Source: Telmatospirillum sp.
GTDB taxonomy: Bacteria > Pseudomonadota > Alphaproteobacteria > Rhodospirillales > Magnetospirillaceae
Length of the DNA: 34,823 bases
Direction: 5' to 3'
Assembly: GCA_009712185.1 (NCBI GenBank)
Contig: WASQ01000140.1
Coordinates: 1 to 34,823 of the forward strand
The translations under genes and the position numbers were made by a program. Positions within the stretch are counted from its first letter, which is position 1. Each line of letters begins with the position of its first letter. The notes under the pieces were generated by a model, which made no database searches, was not told where the DNA came from, and saw only the letters and a list, made by a program, of their open reading frames with translations. Shown here piece after piece: positions 10,017-18,027 of the stretch.

Positions 10017-10416
10017 AACCATTCCCGCAACGGAACTTCGTCCGAACGCCCCGGACATTTTGGTCGAGGCGGTCGTCGCCGCGCTCGACGACGACAAGGC
10101 CGAGGATGTTCTGGTGATCGACCTCAGAGGCCGGTCATCGATCGCCGATCATATCGTCATCGCCACCGGCCGCTCGCAGCGGCAGGTCGGCGCCATGGCC
10201 GAGCATCTTCACGAGAAACTGAAGGTTCGCGGACAGGACGTCTCGATCGAGGGGATGACCCAGGGGGACTGGGTGCTGATCGATGGCGGCGATATCGTCG
10301 TCCATCTGTTCCGGCCCGAGGTCCGCAGCTTCTATAATCTGGAAGGGATGTGGGGCCTGGCCGCGCCGCAAAGAGCGCCGGACGGGATGGCCGGGGCCGG
10401 CGCCGCCACCCTCTGA
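10003..10416 (+). CDS. rsfS: Ribosomal silencing factor RsfS
   Basis: A 137-residue RsfS/Iojap protein that binds ribosomal protein L14 on the 50S subunit and blocks subunit joining in starvation. The core reads DDDKAEDVLVIDLRGRSSIADH, VIATGRSQRQVGAMAEHL and GDWVLIDGGDIVVHLFRPEVRSFYNLEGMW, all diagnostic. The ATG at 10003 lies inside the nadD end with AGG-rich sequence before it; nadD-rsfS-rlmH is a conserved bacterial order. The C-terminal tail after LEGMWG is short and not conserved. Confidence 0.95.
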   Translation: MTRSRTIPATELRPNAPDILVEAVVAALDDDKAEDVLVIDLRGRSSIADHIVIATGRSQRQVGAMAEHLHEKLKVRGQDVSIEGMTQGDWVLIDGGDIVVHLFRPEVRSFYNLEGMWGLAAPQRAPDGMAGAGAATL

Positions 10417-10439
10417 GCCCCACGGACCGCCCGTATCCG

Positions 10440-10898
10440 ATGCAGATCACCCTTGCCGCCGTGGGCCGGTCCCGACCAGGACCGGAGCGCAGCTTGTACG
10501 ACCAATACAGGCAACGCCTGGGCTGGACCCTGACCCTTCGCGAGGTCGAGGAAAAACGGCCGCTTGCCGCGGCGGTTCGCAAGGCGCGCGAAGGTCAGCT
10601 TCTTCTGGCCGCGGTGCCGGAAGGGAGCCTGCTGGTCGTCCTCGATGAACGCGGCGGCCTGCTCGCCAGCGAGGAGTTCGCGCAACGGATGGGGACCTGG
10701 CGCGACCGGGGGCAGTCCCGCATCGCCTTCCTGATCGGGGGCGCCGACGGCCATGACGACGCGGTGCGGGGCCGGGCGGATCTGATGATGTCCTTGGGAA
10801 AAATGACCTGGCCGCACATGCTGGTGCGCGCCATGCTGGCTGAGCAGCTCTACCGTGCCGAGAGTATCTTATCAAATCATCCCTACCACAGGGGATGA
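10440..10898 (+). CDS. rlmH: 23S rRNA pseudouridine-1915 N3-methyltransferase
   Basis: A 152-residue SPOUT-class methyltransferase that modifies pseudouridine 1915 in helix 69 of 23S rRNA. The C-terminal knot region FLIGGADGHDDAVRGRAD and the terminal MLAEQLYRAESILSNHPYHRG are diagnostic; the latter closes the family almost universally. The N-terminus MQITLAAVGR fits. It follows rsfS by 23 bp and ends the housekeeping cluster; no terminator was seen after it. Confidence 0.96.
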   Translation: MQITLAAVGRSRPGPERSLYDQYRQRLGWTLTLREVEEKRPLAAAVRKAREGQLLLAAVPEGSLLVVLDERGGLLASEEFAQRMGTWRDRGQSRIAFLIGGADGHDDAVRGRADLMMSLGKMTWPHMLVRAMLAEQLYRAESILSNHPYHRG

Positions 10899-10967
10899 CC
10901 GGATTGATTTGTTAAAGAAAATTGTCCATAGTCGACAGACGATCACATCGGGGTGGGCGGCGCAAAC

Positions 10968-11486
10968 ATGGAACGCGTCACGATGACTGACATCACACCC
11001 GAGGAAGAGACGCAGTTCCGCGTCTACAGCGAGAAGGTTGCCGGGACCAATATCAATCCCCAGACTCTGCTGGCAACCGACTATCTGAATCATTTCAACG
11101 AAATCGTGATGATGCTTGAGATGATTCCCGACATGGTTGAGTGCCTGGAGGACGCCCAGGCCTGGCAGCCCAAAAGCTATCAGGATCATTTCCGCGACAG
11201 TCAGTTTCGCGACAAGGAACTGGCGGTGGAGGCCTATGAGCATGTGCCCGGCCATTTCCGCAAGGCCTTCGAGGACGTGATCGGCGAAATGAACGGATTG
11301 ATCGCCCAGTCGGTCGTCCGTATCGCAGAACGGATCGAGGATGGCGCCGGTTCCGACGAATTGCGCGAGATCTGTTCCGGCTCGTCCCGGGGATTGCAGA
11401 AGCTGATGGACGTCGCCAGTGCCATTATTCATGGCAGCGTTACCCGGTTCGACCAGAGTCAGATCGACGGCTTGCTAGGGCGGTAA
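10968..11486 (+). CDS. Unknown acidic helical protein
   Basis: A 172-residue protein I cannot assign. It is acidic and predicted by eye to be largely helical, with a central run NHFNEIVMMLEMIPDMVECL, no signal peptide, no membrane segment and a single helix-rich domain up to the C-terminus FDQSQIDGLLGR. The start is uncertain: GTG 10953, ATG 10968 and ATG 10983 are all in frame and none has a strong ribosome binding site; I took 10968 because GGGTGGG lies upstream. It stands 69 bp after rlmH and may have its own promoter in the AT-rich gap. Coding nature is supported by sustained codon bias over the whole frame. Confidence 0.75.
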   Translation: MERVTMTDITPEEETQFRVYSEKVAGTNINPQTLLATDYLNHFNEIVMMLEMIPDMVECLEDAQAWQPKSYQDHFRDSQFRDKELAVEAYEHVPGHFRKAFEDVIGEMNGLIAQSVVRIAERIEDGAGSDELREICSGSSRGLQKLMDVASAIIHGSVTRFDQSQIDGLLGR

Positions 11487-11976
11487 TGCAATATCATCCG
11501 AAAGTTGCATGGCATTGACGTGTCGTCGGGGCTATCCTCGGACAGTGGATGCTTCGGCGGGCGCAAATAAACTTTCCTGGATAAGAAACCATCTAAAAAT
11601 TCGGGTTGTTTGATGGAAGGACGAAGAGTCCTTTCTGCCGAAGGAGATAAGACTACGACTTTGGTATGCAGCTTTATGTTGGCGTAGGGTTTGATCGATC
11701 TAATTCAGGCACTTCGCTTTGACCGACAAGAAGAAGCGGGTGTCAAAGGGATTTTTTAATGCTATGATTTGACGTTTCGCTGCCATGCGGCGCTTTTGCG
11801 GTTGGCCGATGGGGCGTGGCCATGTGGTTTTGGGAAGGAAGAGGCTGACTTTGCACCGATAAAAAAAGGACCCGGCAGTGGCACCGGGAGAGCTGGAGGG
11901 AGCCACGGAGACGAAAGTCGCCCAAGCCTCTGGGATGGTTTCAATCGAATACAACTGAACGGAAAGAGCACGACAC
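11487..11976. other. Long leader region before the cold-shock gene
   Basis: About 490 bp without a supported gene, less GC-rich than its surroundings in the first half. It holds an inverted repeat ATGCAA-N13-TTGCAT (11486-11510) just after the upstream stop, a hairpin GGAAGGAC-gaaga-GTCCTTTC (11615-11635), and an A7 run beside a GC hairpin (about 11863-11889). Long structured leaders are usual for cold-shock mRNAs, so part of this is likely a 5' UTR; the promoter could not be fixed. Confidence 0.5.
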
Positions 11977-12591
11977 ATGTCATGGCAGCGTGATAGGTCT
12001 GAACACCGCCGACGCACCGGCGGGCAACGCCGCGACGATTTTGGTGATTTTGGCGGGTTCGAGCCGCCGCCGCAGCCCCGGCCCCGGGCGGACTTCAACC
12101 GGCCCACGGTCGACCAGCCCAACATCTCGGCGACGGTGAAATGGTTCAACGCCACGAAGGGTTTCGGCTTCGTTTCGCCGACCGACGGGTCCCCGGATGC
12201 CTTCCTGCACATCTCCGCCCTGGAACGGGCCGGTGTGGGCGAGGTGGGCGAGGGCGCCACGGTGGTTTGCGATCTGGGCCCGGGCCAGCGGGGTCCGCAG
12301 GTGGTGACCGTCCATTCGGTGGATCAGTCGACCGCGGCTCCGCGTCGTCCGTCCCGTGAGTTCGCCCCCCGTGGCGAGCCGGGTCCGACCGTCGAGGGCC
12401 GGGTGAAATTCTTCAGCGCCGACAAGGGCTTTGGTTTCATTGCCGTCGACGATGGTGGCAAGGACGTGTTCGTGCATATCCGCGCCCTGGAGAAATCGGG
12501 GCTGCGCAGCCTTGAGCCCGACCAGCGGGTTCGCCTGACCATTACCCAGGGTCAGAAGGGTCCGCAGGCGGAGACCGTCGCCATCATCTGA
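11977..12591 (+). CDS. Double cold-shock-domain protein (CspD-like)
   Basis: A 204-residue nucleic-acid chaperone with two cold-shock domains. Domain 1 (about residues 50-116) has ATVKWFNATKGFGFVSP with RNP1 at 61-66 and RNP2 DAFLHIS at 74-80. Domain 2 (about 136-204) has GRVKFFSADKGFGFIAV and DVFVHIRALE. A basic, Arg/Pro/Gly-rich tail (1-48) precedes them and a similar linker lies between. Two-domain Csps are characteristic of alphaproteobacteria, where they act in cold or stationary phase. GGAAAGAG before the ATG supports the start. The hairpin at 12655-12683 probably ends the transcript. Confidence 0.93.
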   Translation: MSWQRDRSEHRRRTGGQRRDDFGDFGGFEPPPQPRPRADFNRPTVDQPNISATVKWFNATKGFGFVSPTDGSPDAFLHISALERAGVGEVGEGATVVCDLGPGQRGPQVVTVHSVDQSTAAPRRPSREFAPRGEPGPTVEGRVKFFSADKGFGFIAVDDGGKDVFVHIRALEKSGLRSLEPDQRVRLTITQGQKGPQAETVAII

Positions 12592-12866
12592 GGCGGCGTT
12601 CGCGACAGCGATGGCGGGGCGGCCGGCAGGCGGCCCCGACCATGTCGATGCGATGGCTCTTTCGCGTCCCGCGCGAAGGAGCCGCATCTCCTTTTAATAC
12701 TTTTCCGCTCCGGACCGCTCTTTCCCCGGAGCGTTCCTCCACGACTCCTTCATTCTCCTCTCCTTCATTCCGAAGTCCCTTTCCGGGCGCCGCCCCAGCC
12801 GGCGTCCCCGGGGGACCGGACGCGCGAACCGCCTCGCGGCTTCCCGACAAATCACGGCGGCGGGAA
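12592..12866. other. Convergent intergenic region
   Basis: Apart from the terminator hairpin at 12655-12683, this 275-bp gap between the cold-shock gene and the minus-strand LysR gene shows only a pyrimidine-rich stretch on the plus strand (about 12690-12780) and no supported gene. Confidence 0.5.
12655..12683 (+). terminator. Terminator hairpin after cold-shock gene
   Basis: An 12-bp stem (GGCTCTTTCGCG against CGCGAAGGAGCC, with one G-U pair) has a 5-base loop and is followed by a T-rich but broken tail at 12691-12705. It lies 64 bp after the cold-shock stop. Confidence 0.65.
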
Positions 12867-13802
12867 TCACGACGCTGCCGGATGTTCTCCCTGGTCCTCC
12901 GTCGCCGTCTGCTCCGCGCGAAATGTTTTCACGATTTCCAGAAAGTGGCCGATCGCCGGACGGGGATCGCCAGTGCGGACGGCGACGGACAGGACCATGG
13001 TCGCTTCCGCTTCCTCCAGCGGGACGAAGCTGGCGCCCTCGACATGGATCCGCCGCATCGCCTCCGGCACGATCGAGACGCCCAGCCCCGCGGCGGCGAG
13101 GCTTACGATCGTCGACATCTGATGCGCCTCCAGCACCACCTGCGGGCGATACCCGGCCTGGGCGCACAGGCTCATCACCTTGTCATGCAGCCCCGTTCCG
13201 ATATGCCGGGGGTGCAGGATGAAGGGCTCGCCCGCCAGGGCAGCCACCGACAACAGGGGGGATCCGGCCCTGGGGTGATCGCCGGGAAGGACCGCGAACA
13301 GGGGCTCCTCCAGCACCGTGCACAGGCTGACCCCTTCGGTCTCGGCCGGCTCGCCCGGGCGGGCGAAGCCGATGTCGAGGGTCTCGGCCCGCAACGCCTG
13401 GAACTGATCGCTGGTCGACATTTCGCGCAGGCTCATCTGGATGTCGGGCCAGCGGTGCCGGAACCGGCTGATGATGGACGGCATGGCGCCGTTGAAGGGC
13501 GCCGATCCGGTGAAGCCGATGTCCAGCTTGCCGATTTCGCCGCGCGCCGCCCGGACCGCCATGCGTCTTGCCCGTTCGGCCTGCGCCAGGGTGGCGCGAA
13601 CCTCGGGCAGGAAAATCCGTCCGGCGTCGGTCAGGGCGACATGGCGTCGGGTCCGGTCGAACAGGACGACGCCCAGCACCGCCTCCAGGCTTTGGATCAG
13701 GGTCGACAACTGGGGTTGGGCGATTCCCAGCCGAAGGGCCGCGCGGCCGAAATGCAGGTCTTCGGCCAGGGCGATAAACGCGCGAAGATGTTTCAGTTCC
13801 AT
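12867..13802 (-). CDS. LysR-family regulator
   Basis: A 311-residue LysR-type transcription factor. The N-terminal winged HTH reads MELKHLRAFIALAEDLHFGR, RLGIAQPQLSTLIQSLE and LFDRTRRHVALTDAGR; the effector-binding domain covers about residues 90-295. It is divergent from the MFS gene at 13901, with 98 bp between, the standard layout for a LysR protein controlling an exporter. An inverted repeat ACCT-N9-AGGT overlaps a TATATT hexamer at 13837-13853 in that gap. The effector is unknown. Confidence 0.93.
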   Translation of the reverse strand: MELKHLRAFIALAEDLHFGRAALRLGIAQPQLSTLIQSLEAVLGVVLFDRTRRHVALTDAGRIFLPEVRATLAQAERARRMAVRAARGEIGKLDIGFTGSAPFNGAMPSIISRFRHRWPDIQMSLREMSTSDQFQALRAETLDIGFARPGEPAETEGVSLCTVLEEPLFAVLPGDHPRAGSPLLSVAALAGEPFILHPRHIGTGLHDKVMSLCAQAGYRPQVVLEAHQMSTIVSLAAAGLGVSIVPEAMRRIHVEGASFVPLEEAEATMVLSVAVRTGDPRPAIGHFLEIVKTFRAEQTATEDQGEHPAAS

Positions 13803-13836
13803 GGCTGTGATATGGTTTTTCTATTAAAGCCGGTCA

Positions 13837-13853
13837 ACCTATATATTGAAGGT
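13837..13853. promoter_or_regulatory. Candidate operator/-10 between LysR and MFS genes
   Basis: ACCT-N9-AGGT surrounds TATATT (13842-13847), which could be the -10 element of the MFS gene. It is the only clear dyad in the divergent gap, but short enough to be chance. Confidence 0.35.
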
Positions 13854-13900
13854 ATCACGGCCAGGGGTCATTGTGGGCGCTTCCAAGGAGCATCCTTCCC

Positions 13901-15094
13901 ATGACGTTCGACCGCGCGCGGGCTGCCGTGACCATCGCCGGCATCTGCGCATTTCTTGATCTTTACGCCCCGCAGGCGGTTCTTCCGCAACTGTCGGAAA
14001 CGTTTCACATCACCCCGGCCAGCGCCGGCACCACGGTCGGCGTGTCAACCCTGGCCGTGGCGCTGGCAGCGCCTTTCGCCGGCATGCTGGCCGATCGCGC
14101 CGGGCGCAAGCGCACCATCGTGACCGCGACCTTCCTGCTTCAGATTCCCACCGTGATGCTGATCTTCGCTAGCGGTCTCAACGAGATCCTGCTGTGGCGC
14201 TTCATCCAGGGGCTGTTCCTGCCGGCGATTTTCTCGCCGACGGTTGCCTATGTGAACGAGGAATGGCCGCCGGGACAGGCCGCCGACGTGATGGGGCTCT
14301 ATATCGCGGGATCGGCGCTGGGCGGATTTTCCGGCCGGTTCGTGACGGCTCTGCTGGCCGACCACTTCGGCTGGCGTGCCGGTTTTGCCGTCCTGACCCT
14401 GATCACGCTGGCCTGTTCTCTGGCTATTCTGGCATGGCTGCCGCCCGGACGAAAGCGGACTCACGCCCAGGCGCCCGCGACGGCCGGCAGGGGGGAGGGG
14501 GCCTTTGCGGCGCTGCTCGGCCATCTTCGCAATCCGGCCCTGCTGGCCACCTTCGCGATCGGCTTCGCCGTCCTGTTCTCGCAGGTGGCGACCTTCACCT
14601 ATGTCAATTTCCATCTGGCCGACGCCCCCTATTCCATGGGGCCGGCGCAGCTCGGTCTGATTTTCCTGGTCTATCCGATCGGCGCGGTGATCACGCCGGC
14701 CAGCGGATTCCTGATCCGCCGGCTGGGCCGCCGTCAGGCGATGACGCTGGCGGCGACGGTGGCCTGTTCCGGCCTGCTGTTCACCCTGCATGGCGCGGTC
14801 GCGATGATCGTGACCGGTCTCGCCCTGTTCGTGACCGGCACCTTCACCATGATGTCGGCCGCCATGGGGTTTGTCGGTCAGGCGGCGAAACAGGCCAAGG
14901 CCACGGCCGTCGGCTTCTATGTCTGCTGCTACTATGTCGGCGGCAGCGTCGGCGCCGTGCTGCCGGGCATGGTGGTCTGGCATCAGGCCGGGTGGCGCGG
15001 ATGCGTCGGTCTTGTCGTGCTGGTGATCGCGACCACAGTGGTCCTGGCCTGGCGCGGCTGGCGGGCCGAACGCATGATCTGCGCCGCCGAATAA
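13901..15094 (+). CDS. MFS transporter (YnfM-like exporter)
   Basis: A 397-residue inner-membrane carrier of the major facilitator superfamily with about 12 membrane segments. The loop 2-3 signature is GMLADRAGRKRTIV, and the repeat in the second half is SGFLIRRLGRRQAM. The central loop around residues 190-210 is hydrophilic (PGRKRTHAQAP). The opening AGICAFLDLYAPQAVLPQL resembles YnfM/arabinose-efflux-type exporters. AAGGAG upstream of the ATG at 13901 decides the start; an ATG at 13871 lacks one. Control by the divergent LysR is likely; substrate is unknown. Confidence 0.92.
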   Translation: MTFDRARAAVTIAGICAFLDLYAPQAVLPQLSETFHITPASAGTTVGVSTLAVALAAPFAGMLADRAGRKRTIVTATFLLQIPTVMLIFASGLNEILLWRFIQGLFLPAIFSPTVAYVNEEWPPGQAADVMGLYIAGSALGGFSGRFVTALLADHFGWRAGFAVLTLITLACSLAILAWLPPGRKRTHAQAPATAGRGEGAFAALLGHLRNPALLATFAIGFAVLFSQVATFTYVNFHLADAPYSMGPAQLGLIFLVYPIGAVITPASGFLIRRLGRRQAMTLAATVACSGLLFTLHGAVAMIVTGLALFVTGTFTMMSAAMGFVGQAAKQAKATAVGFYVCCYYVGGSVGAVLPGMVVWHQAGWRGCVGLVVLVIATTVVLAWRGWRAERMICAAE

Positions 15095-15175
15095 TACCCT
15101 GGCCCGGTGATCGGGACCGATCACCGACGCCTTCAGGCCGCCCAAGCGGACGTCTCCGACACCCCTGGGCCATCC

Positions 15176-15206
15176 AACCGGCGATGAGCCATCCTCATCG
15201 CCGGTT
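15176..15206. terminator. Hairpin between convergent transcripts
   Basis: A perfect 13-bp stem AACCGGCGATGAG / CTCATCGCCGGTT with a 5-base loop lies between the MFS gene (plus) and the porin gene (minus). It lacks a good T-run on either side, so it may slow or protect 3' ends rather than act as a classic terminator. Confidence 0.55.
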
Positions 15207-15226
15207 GGAATTAAAGGCATCCGGCC

Positions 15227-16168
15227 CTAAAACGGCACCCCGAGTTGCAGCCAGAATTTCTCGCCCTGGGGCCGGTTCTCCGCGGTCAGCTCATGCTGAT
15301 ATTTCAAGACGATCGCGCCATGGTCCCAGGCGTCATAACGGATCTGCGGGCCGAAGCCGACGGCCATGCCCCGATATCCGGTGCCGTAGGCGGCCAGACC
15401 ATTGATCCGGTCGTCTTCCAGTTGCTGGAAATAGTAGCCCGAAACGCCGATGGCGAGTTTGGGCAAGGCGTCGATGGCGCGGTAGCTGGCCTGGAAATCG
15501 GTGTTGGTATAGGTACCGGAGTAGTATTGCGTCGCCTGGTTCTTGGCACCGAATTCGACGATCGTGCTGGTGTTCAGGTCCCATTTGTCGGTCGGCAGCC
15601 AGGTGGTGATGAATTGCAGGCCGACGCTGGTGCGGTTGAAGCCCATGCTGGCCGGGTTGGTTCTGCGATAGGTTCCGTCCGGAACCCAGATATTGGTGGC
15701 AAATCCCAGATGCAGACCGCCGCCGACGTCGGCATGCAGGATGACCGGCAGCAGATCCGTGTCGATGAGGCCGAATTCCTGTCCCTTGACGGCGCCCGGC
15801 ACAATGGTCACGTCGGTGTTGTTGAGACCGTTGACCATTCCGGAACCGATATCGATGCCGTGGAACGATGTCCAGGTATGGATGAGCTTGATCGCCTCCA
15901 CGAACACATCGGCGTGAAAGCCCGGCCGGGCGGACCGGCCGTTATCGCCGTTCAGCCGATCCGCCCAATATCCCACGGTGTAGCTCAGAAGCATGTTGCC
16001 TCCGGGCGGCGGCAACAGGGCCGGATCGACGGTGTCGACGCCGATGGGGAACTGCTGCCCGCCCCCCTCCGTCGCGCCCGCCGGGCCGGCGGCGAGGCCG
16101 GTCAGGGCCATGGCGGCCAGAAATGTCCTCAGCGACGTGCCGCGATGGTTGGATGGTCTTGATGTCAT
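15227..16168 (-). CDS. Outer-membrane porin of the phenol meta-pathway (MetA-deg) family
   Basis: A 313-residue exported beta-barrel protein. The signal peptide covers about residues 1-32 (FLAAMALTGLAAGPAGATEG). The body shows alternating amphipathic strands and aromatic girdles, with LSYTVGYWADRLNG, LPVILHADVGGGLHLGFATNIW and the barrel end EKFWLQLGVPF ending in Phe as outer-membrane proteins do. The family (SphA/COG4313-like) is linked to uptake of hydrophobic or aromatic compounds. GGGGGAGG upstream supports the start. It is the last gene of the fixAB-flavoprotein-fixCX operon, which suggests it admits that operon's substrate; a small hairpin lies just before it (16189-16205). Confidence 0.85.
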   Translation of the reverse strand: MTSRPSNHRGTSLRTFLAAMALTGLAAGPAGATEGGGQQFPIGVDTVDPALLPPPGGNMLLSYTVGYWADRLNGDNGRSARPGFHADVFVEAIKLIHTWTSFHGIDIGSGMVNGLNNTDVTIVPGAVKGQEFGLIDTDLLPVILHADVGGGLHLGFATNIWVPDGTYRRTNPASMGFNRTSVGLQFITTWLPTDKWDLNTSTIVEFGAKNQATQYYSGTYTNTDFQASYRAIDALPKLAIGVSGYYFQQLEDDRINGLAAYGTGYRGMAVGFGPQIRYDAWDHGAIVLKYQHELTAENRPQGEKFWLQLGVPF

Positions 16169-16188
16169 TGTCCTCCCCCTTCGTTATC

Positions 16189-16205
16189 AAGGGACGCTGT
16201 CCCTT
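16189..16205 (-). other. Hairpin before porin ribosome binding site
   Basis: AAGGGAC-GCT-GTCCCTT forms a 7-bp stem just upstream (on the minus strand) of the porin gene's GGGGGAGG. It could set mRNA stability or separate porin expression from the redox genes. Confidence 0.4.
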
Positions 16206-16286
16206 ATCGTGATCAGTCAGTCTTCGGTGTCCCTTCGGGGCGCGGGCGGCCGTTCCCCGACCGGTCCCGCGCCGGGACGTGGCGGG

Positions 16287-16574
16287 TCAACCTTCCCGGA
16301 AGGCGATGCCGAAACCCCCGTTCGGGTAATGCCAGGTCAGAACGCCGGGGCTCGCCAGGGCCAGGCAGGTTCCGCATTCCAGGCAGGCGGCGAACAGGAT
16401 CCCGATGCTGCCGTCGTCATTTTCCGAATAGACCTGCGCGGGGCAGATCCTGACCAGCAACTTGCCGTCGCCGGTCTTGCGGGCGAGATCCTGATCAATC
16501 GCGATATGCGAATCCTCGTCGACGACGTAGCTGTTGCCTGCCAGTCGCTGCGGGACGTCTCCAAATCCGGTCAT
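16287..16574 (-). CDS. fixX: Ferredoxin-like protein FixX
   Basis: A 95-residue iron-sulfur protein that carries electrons between FixC and quinone, supplying the 4Fe-4S part of an ETF:quinone oxidoreductase. The four ligands are Cys44 in RICPAQVYS and Cys64, Cys67 and Cys70 in ACLECGTCLAL. The ending WHYPNGGFGIAFREG closely follows known FixX proteins. It lies 54 bp after fixC in the same operon. The cysteine set is complete, so it is likely functional. Confidence 0.95.
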   Translation of the reverse strand: MTGFGDVPQRLAGNSYVVDEDSHIAIDQDLARKTGDGKLLVRICPAQVYSENDDGSIGILFAACLECGTCLALASPGVLTWHYPNGGFGIAFREG

Positions 16575-16628
16575 GGTCTTTCCTCTCCGGAAACAAAAGT
16601 CGGTCCTGGGGGCGATCCGCCGGGCCCG

Positions 16629-17939
16629 TCACAGGGCCCTGCCGCCCTTCAGCATGTCGGTCGCGGCCTGAAACAAGGTGACGGGCGATCGCCGGAACGC
16701 GGCCGCGGCAATGGCCGCCGCGCGGCTTTTGGGCGTGGTGTCGAGCCGCAGGATGTCCAGGAAGATGTCGGCCAGCAGGGGGCCGTAGTCTTCGTACATC
16801 CTGGGGTTCTCCAGGAACTCGGGCGCCCGGGCGTAGGTTTTCATGTCCGCCCCGACGAAGGAGGCATCGAGCTCCGCACGATAGTCGTCCGCCATCCTCT
16901 GTCCGAAATCGGTCCGTTCGAACGCCCGGTCGATCGCCCTGGCGGCGGCCAGGGCGGAGCCGGCGGCCAGATCCATGCCCCGGACCGCGAGGCCCGTGTT
17001 CAGCGTGAAACCGGCGGCATCGCCGACGATCAGCAGACCGGGCCGCGCAATGTCGTGGCTCGCCATGGCCGGGCCGTTCTCGATCGTCAGATGCGCGCCA
17101 TATTCCCGGAGCTCGCCGCCCTTGATCAGCGGCGCGACCGCCGGATGGGCGAGAAAATGATCATGGATCCGGCTGGATGACACGCCCTTGGCGTCAAGGT
17201 CATCCAGCCGCATCACCACGCCGACGCTGATGGACTCCCGGTTGGTATAAAGAAAGCCGCCGCCCGCCACTCCTTGCGTGCAGTCGCCGACCATCGCATA
17301 GGCGACGCCCTCGTTTCCCGAGACGCGGAAACGGTCCTCGATCACGGCGGCGGGGAGTCCGATCACACTTTTGACGCCGACCGCCAGATTCTTGGCGGGC
17401 TCCCTGGCGCGGATGCCGGCCGACCGGGCGATGAAGGAATTCACGCCATCGGCGGCGACCACCATCCGCGCGCGCAGCTCGTCGGTGCCGGCCCGGACGC
17501 CGGTCACCCGGTCCCCGGCGGTCAGCAGCGCGTCGACCCGGACGCCGGGCATCACCATGACACCGGCTTCCTCGCATTTCTCCAGAAGCCAGGCGTCCAG
17601 CCGGGCGCGCAGAACCGTAACCGCATTGACCGGATCGGCCAGCCTCCGGTCCCAGCTATCGATACAAAAATGCGAGGACGGATTTAAGAAGCAGAGCACA
17701 TTGCGCGTGATGTGCCGCTCGATGGGCGCCGCCTCCAGGAAGTCCGGGAAGATCCGTTCCATCACGCGGCAGTAGAACACGCCGCCGGACAGATTTTTCG
17801 ACCCGGGCTGGCCGCCGCGTTCAATCAGGATGACCTGCCGGCCCGACCGGGCGATCTGGCAGGCGCACAGGGCGCCGGCCACGCCGCCGCCAACGACGAT
17901 GACGTCGGCATCGACGTCATCCGTTTCTTTCTCGATCAT
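16629..17939 (-). CDS. fixC: ETF:quinone oxidoreductase flavoprotein FixC
   Basis: A 436-residue FAD protein that takes electrons from the ETF (FixAB) and, with FixX, passes them to membrane quinone (or the reverse). The dinucleotide fold is DVIVVGGGVAGALCA at the N-terminus, followed by GSKNLSGGVFYCRVMER, the second FAD motif VVAADGVNSFIARSAG, and LLIVGDAAGFTLNTGLAVRGMD. It lacks a C-terminal ferredoxin domain, which FixX supplies. I set the ATG at 17939 (MIEKETDD) since a GGGAAGAG site precedes it; the 25 residues further upstream are not family-like. Gene order is flavoprotein, fixC, fixX. Confidence 0.95.
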   Translation of the reverse strand: MIEKETDDVDADVIVVGGGVAGALCACQIARSGRQVILIERGGQPGSKNLSGGVFYCRVMERIFPDFLEAAPIERHITRNVLCFLNPSSHFCIDSWDRRLADPVNAVTVLRARLDAWLLEKCEEAGVMVMPGVRVDALLTAGDRVTGVRAGTDELRARMVVAADGVNSFIARSAGIRAREPAKNLAVGVKSVIGLPAAVIEDRFRVSGNEGVAYAMVGDCTQGVAGGGFLYTNRESISVGVVMRLDDLDAKGVSSSRIHDHFLAHPAVAPLIKGGELREYGAHLTIENGPAMASHDIARPGLLIVGDAAGFTLNTGLAVRGMDLAAGSALAAARAIDRAFERTDFGQRMADDYRAELDASFVGADMKTYARAPEFLENPRMYEDYGPLLADIFLDILRLDTTPKSRAAAIAAAAFRRSPVTLFQAATDMLKGGRAL

Positions 17940-18027
17940 CGAATGTCTCTTCCCAGCCGGAAGGGGAGGGCGGGGTCCGGCCGGCCCCCGGAGGCGCCGG
18001 CCGGATCCCGTCATTTACCGTGGAGGA

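Noticed and set aside
11515-11540. TTGACG as a -35 element for the cold-shock gene
   Set aside because: The nearest TATCCT is only about 12 bp away, too short for a sigma-70 promoter.
11700-12260. A minus-strand frame overlapping the cold-shock leader and gene
   Set aside because: It overlaps the cold-shock domain in antisense, and the leader portion has no ribosome binding site or recognisable protein.
14045-15220. A 391-codon minus-strand frame opposite the MFS gene
   Set aside because: Composition of a shadow frame; the MFS protein on the other strand has clear membrane helices and motifs.
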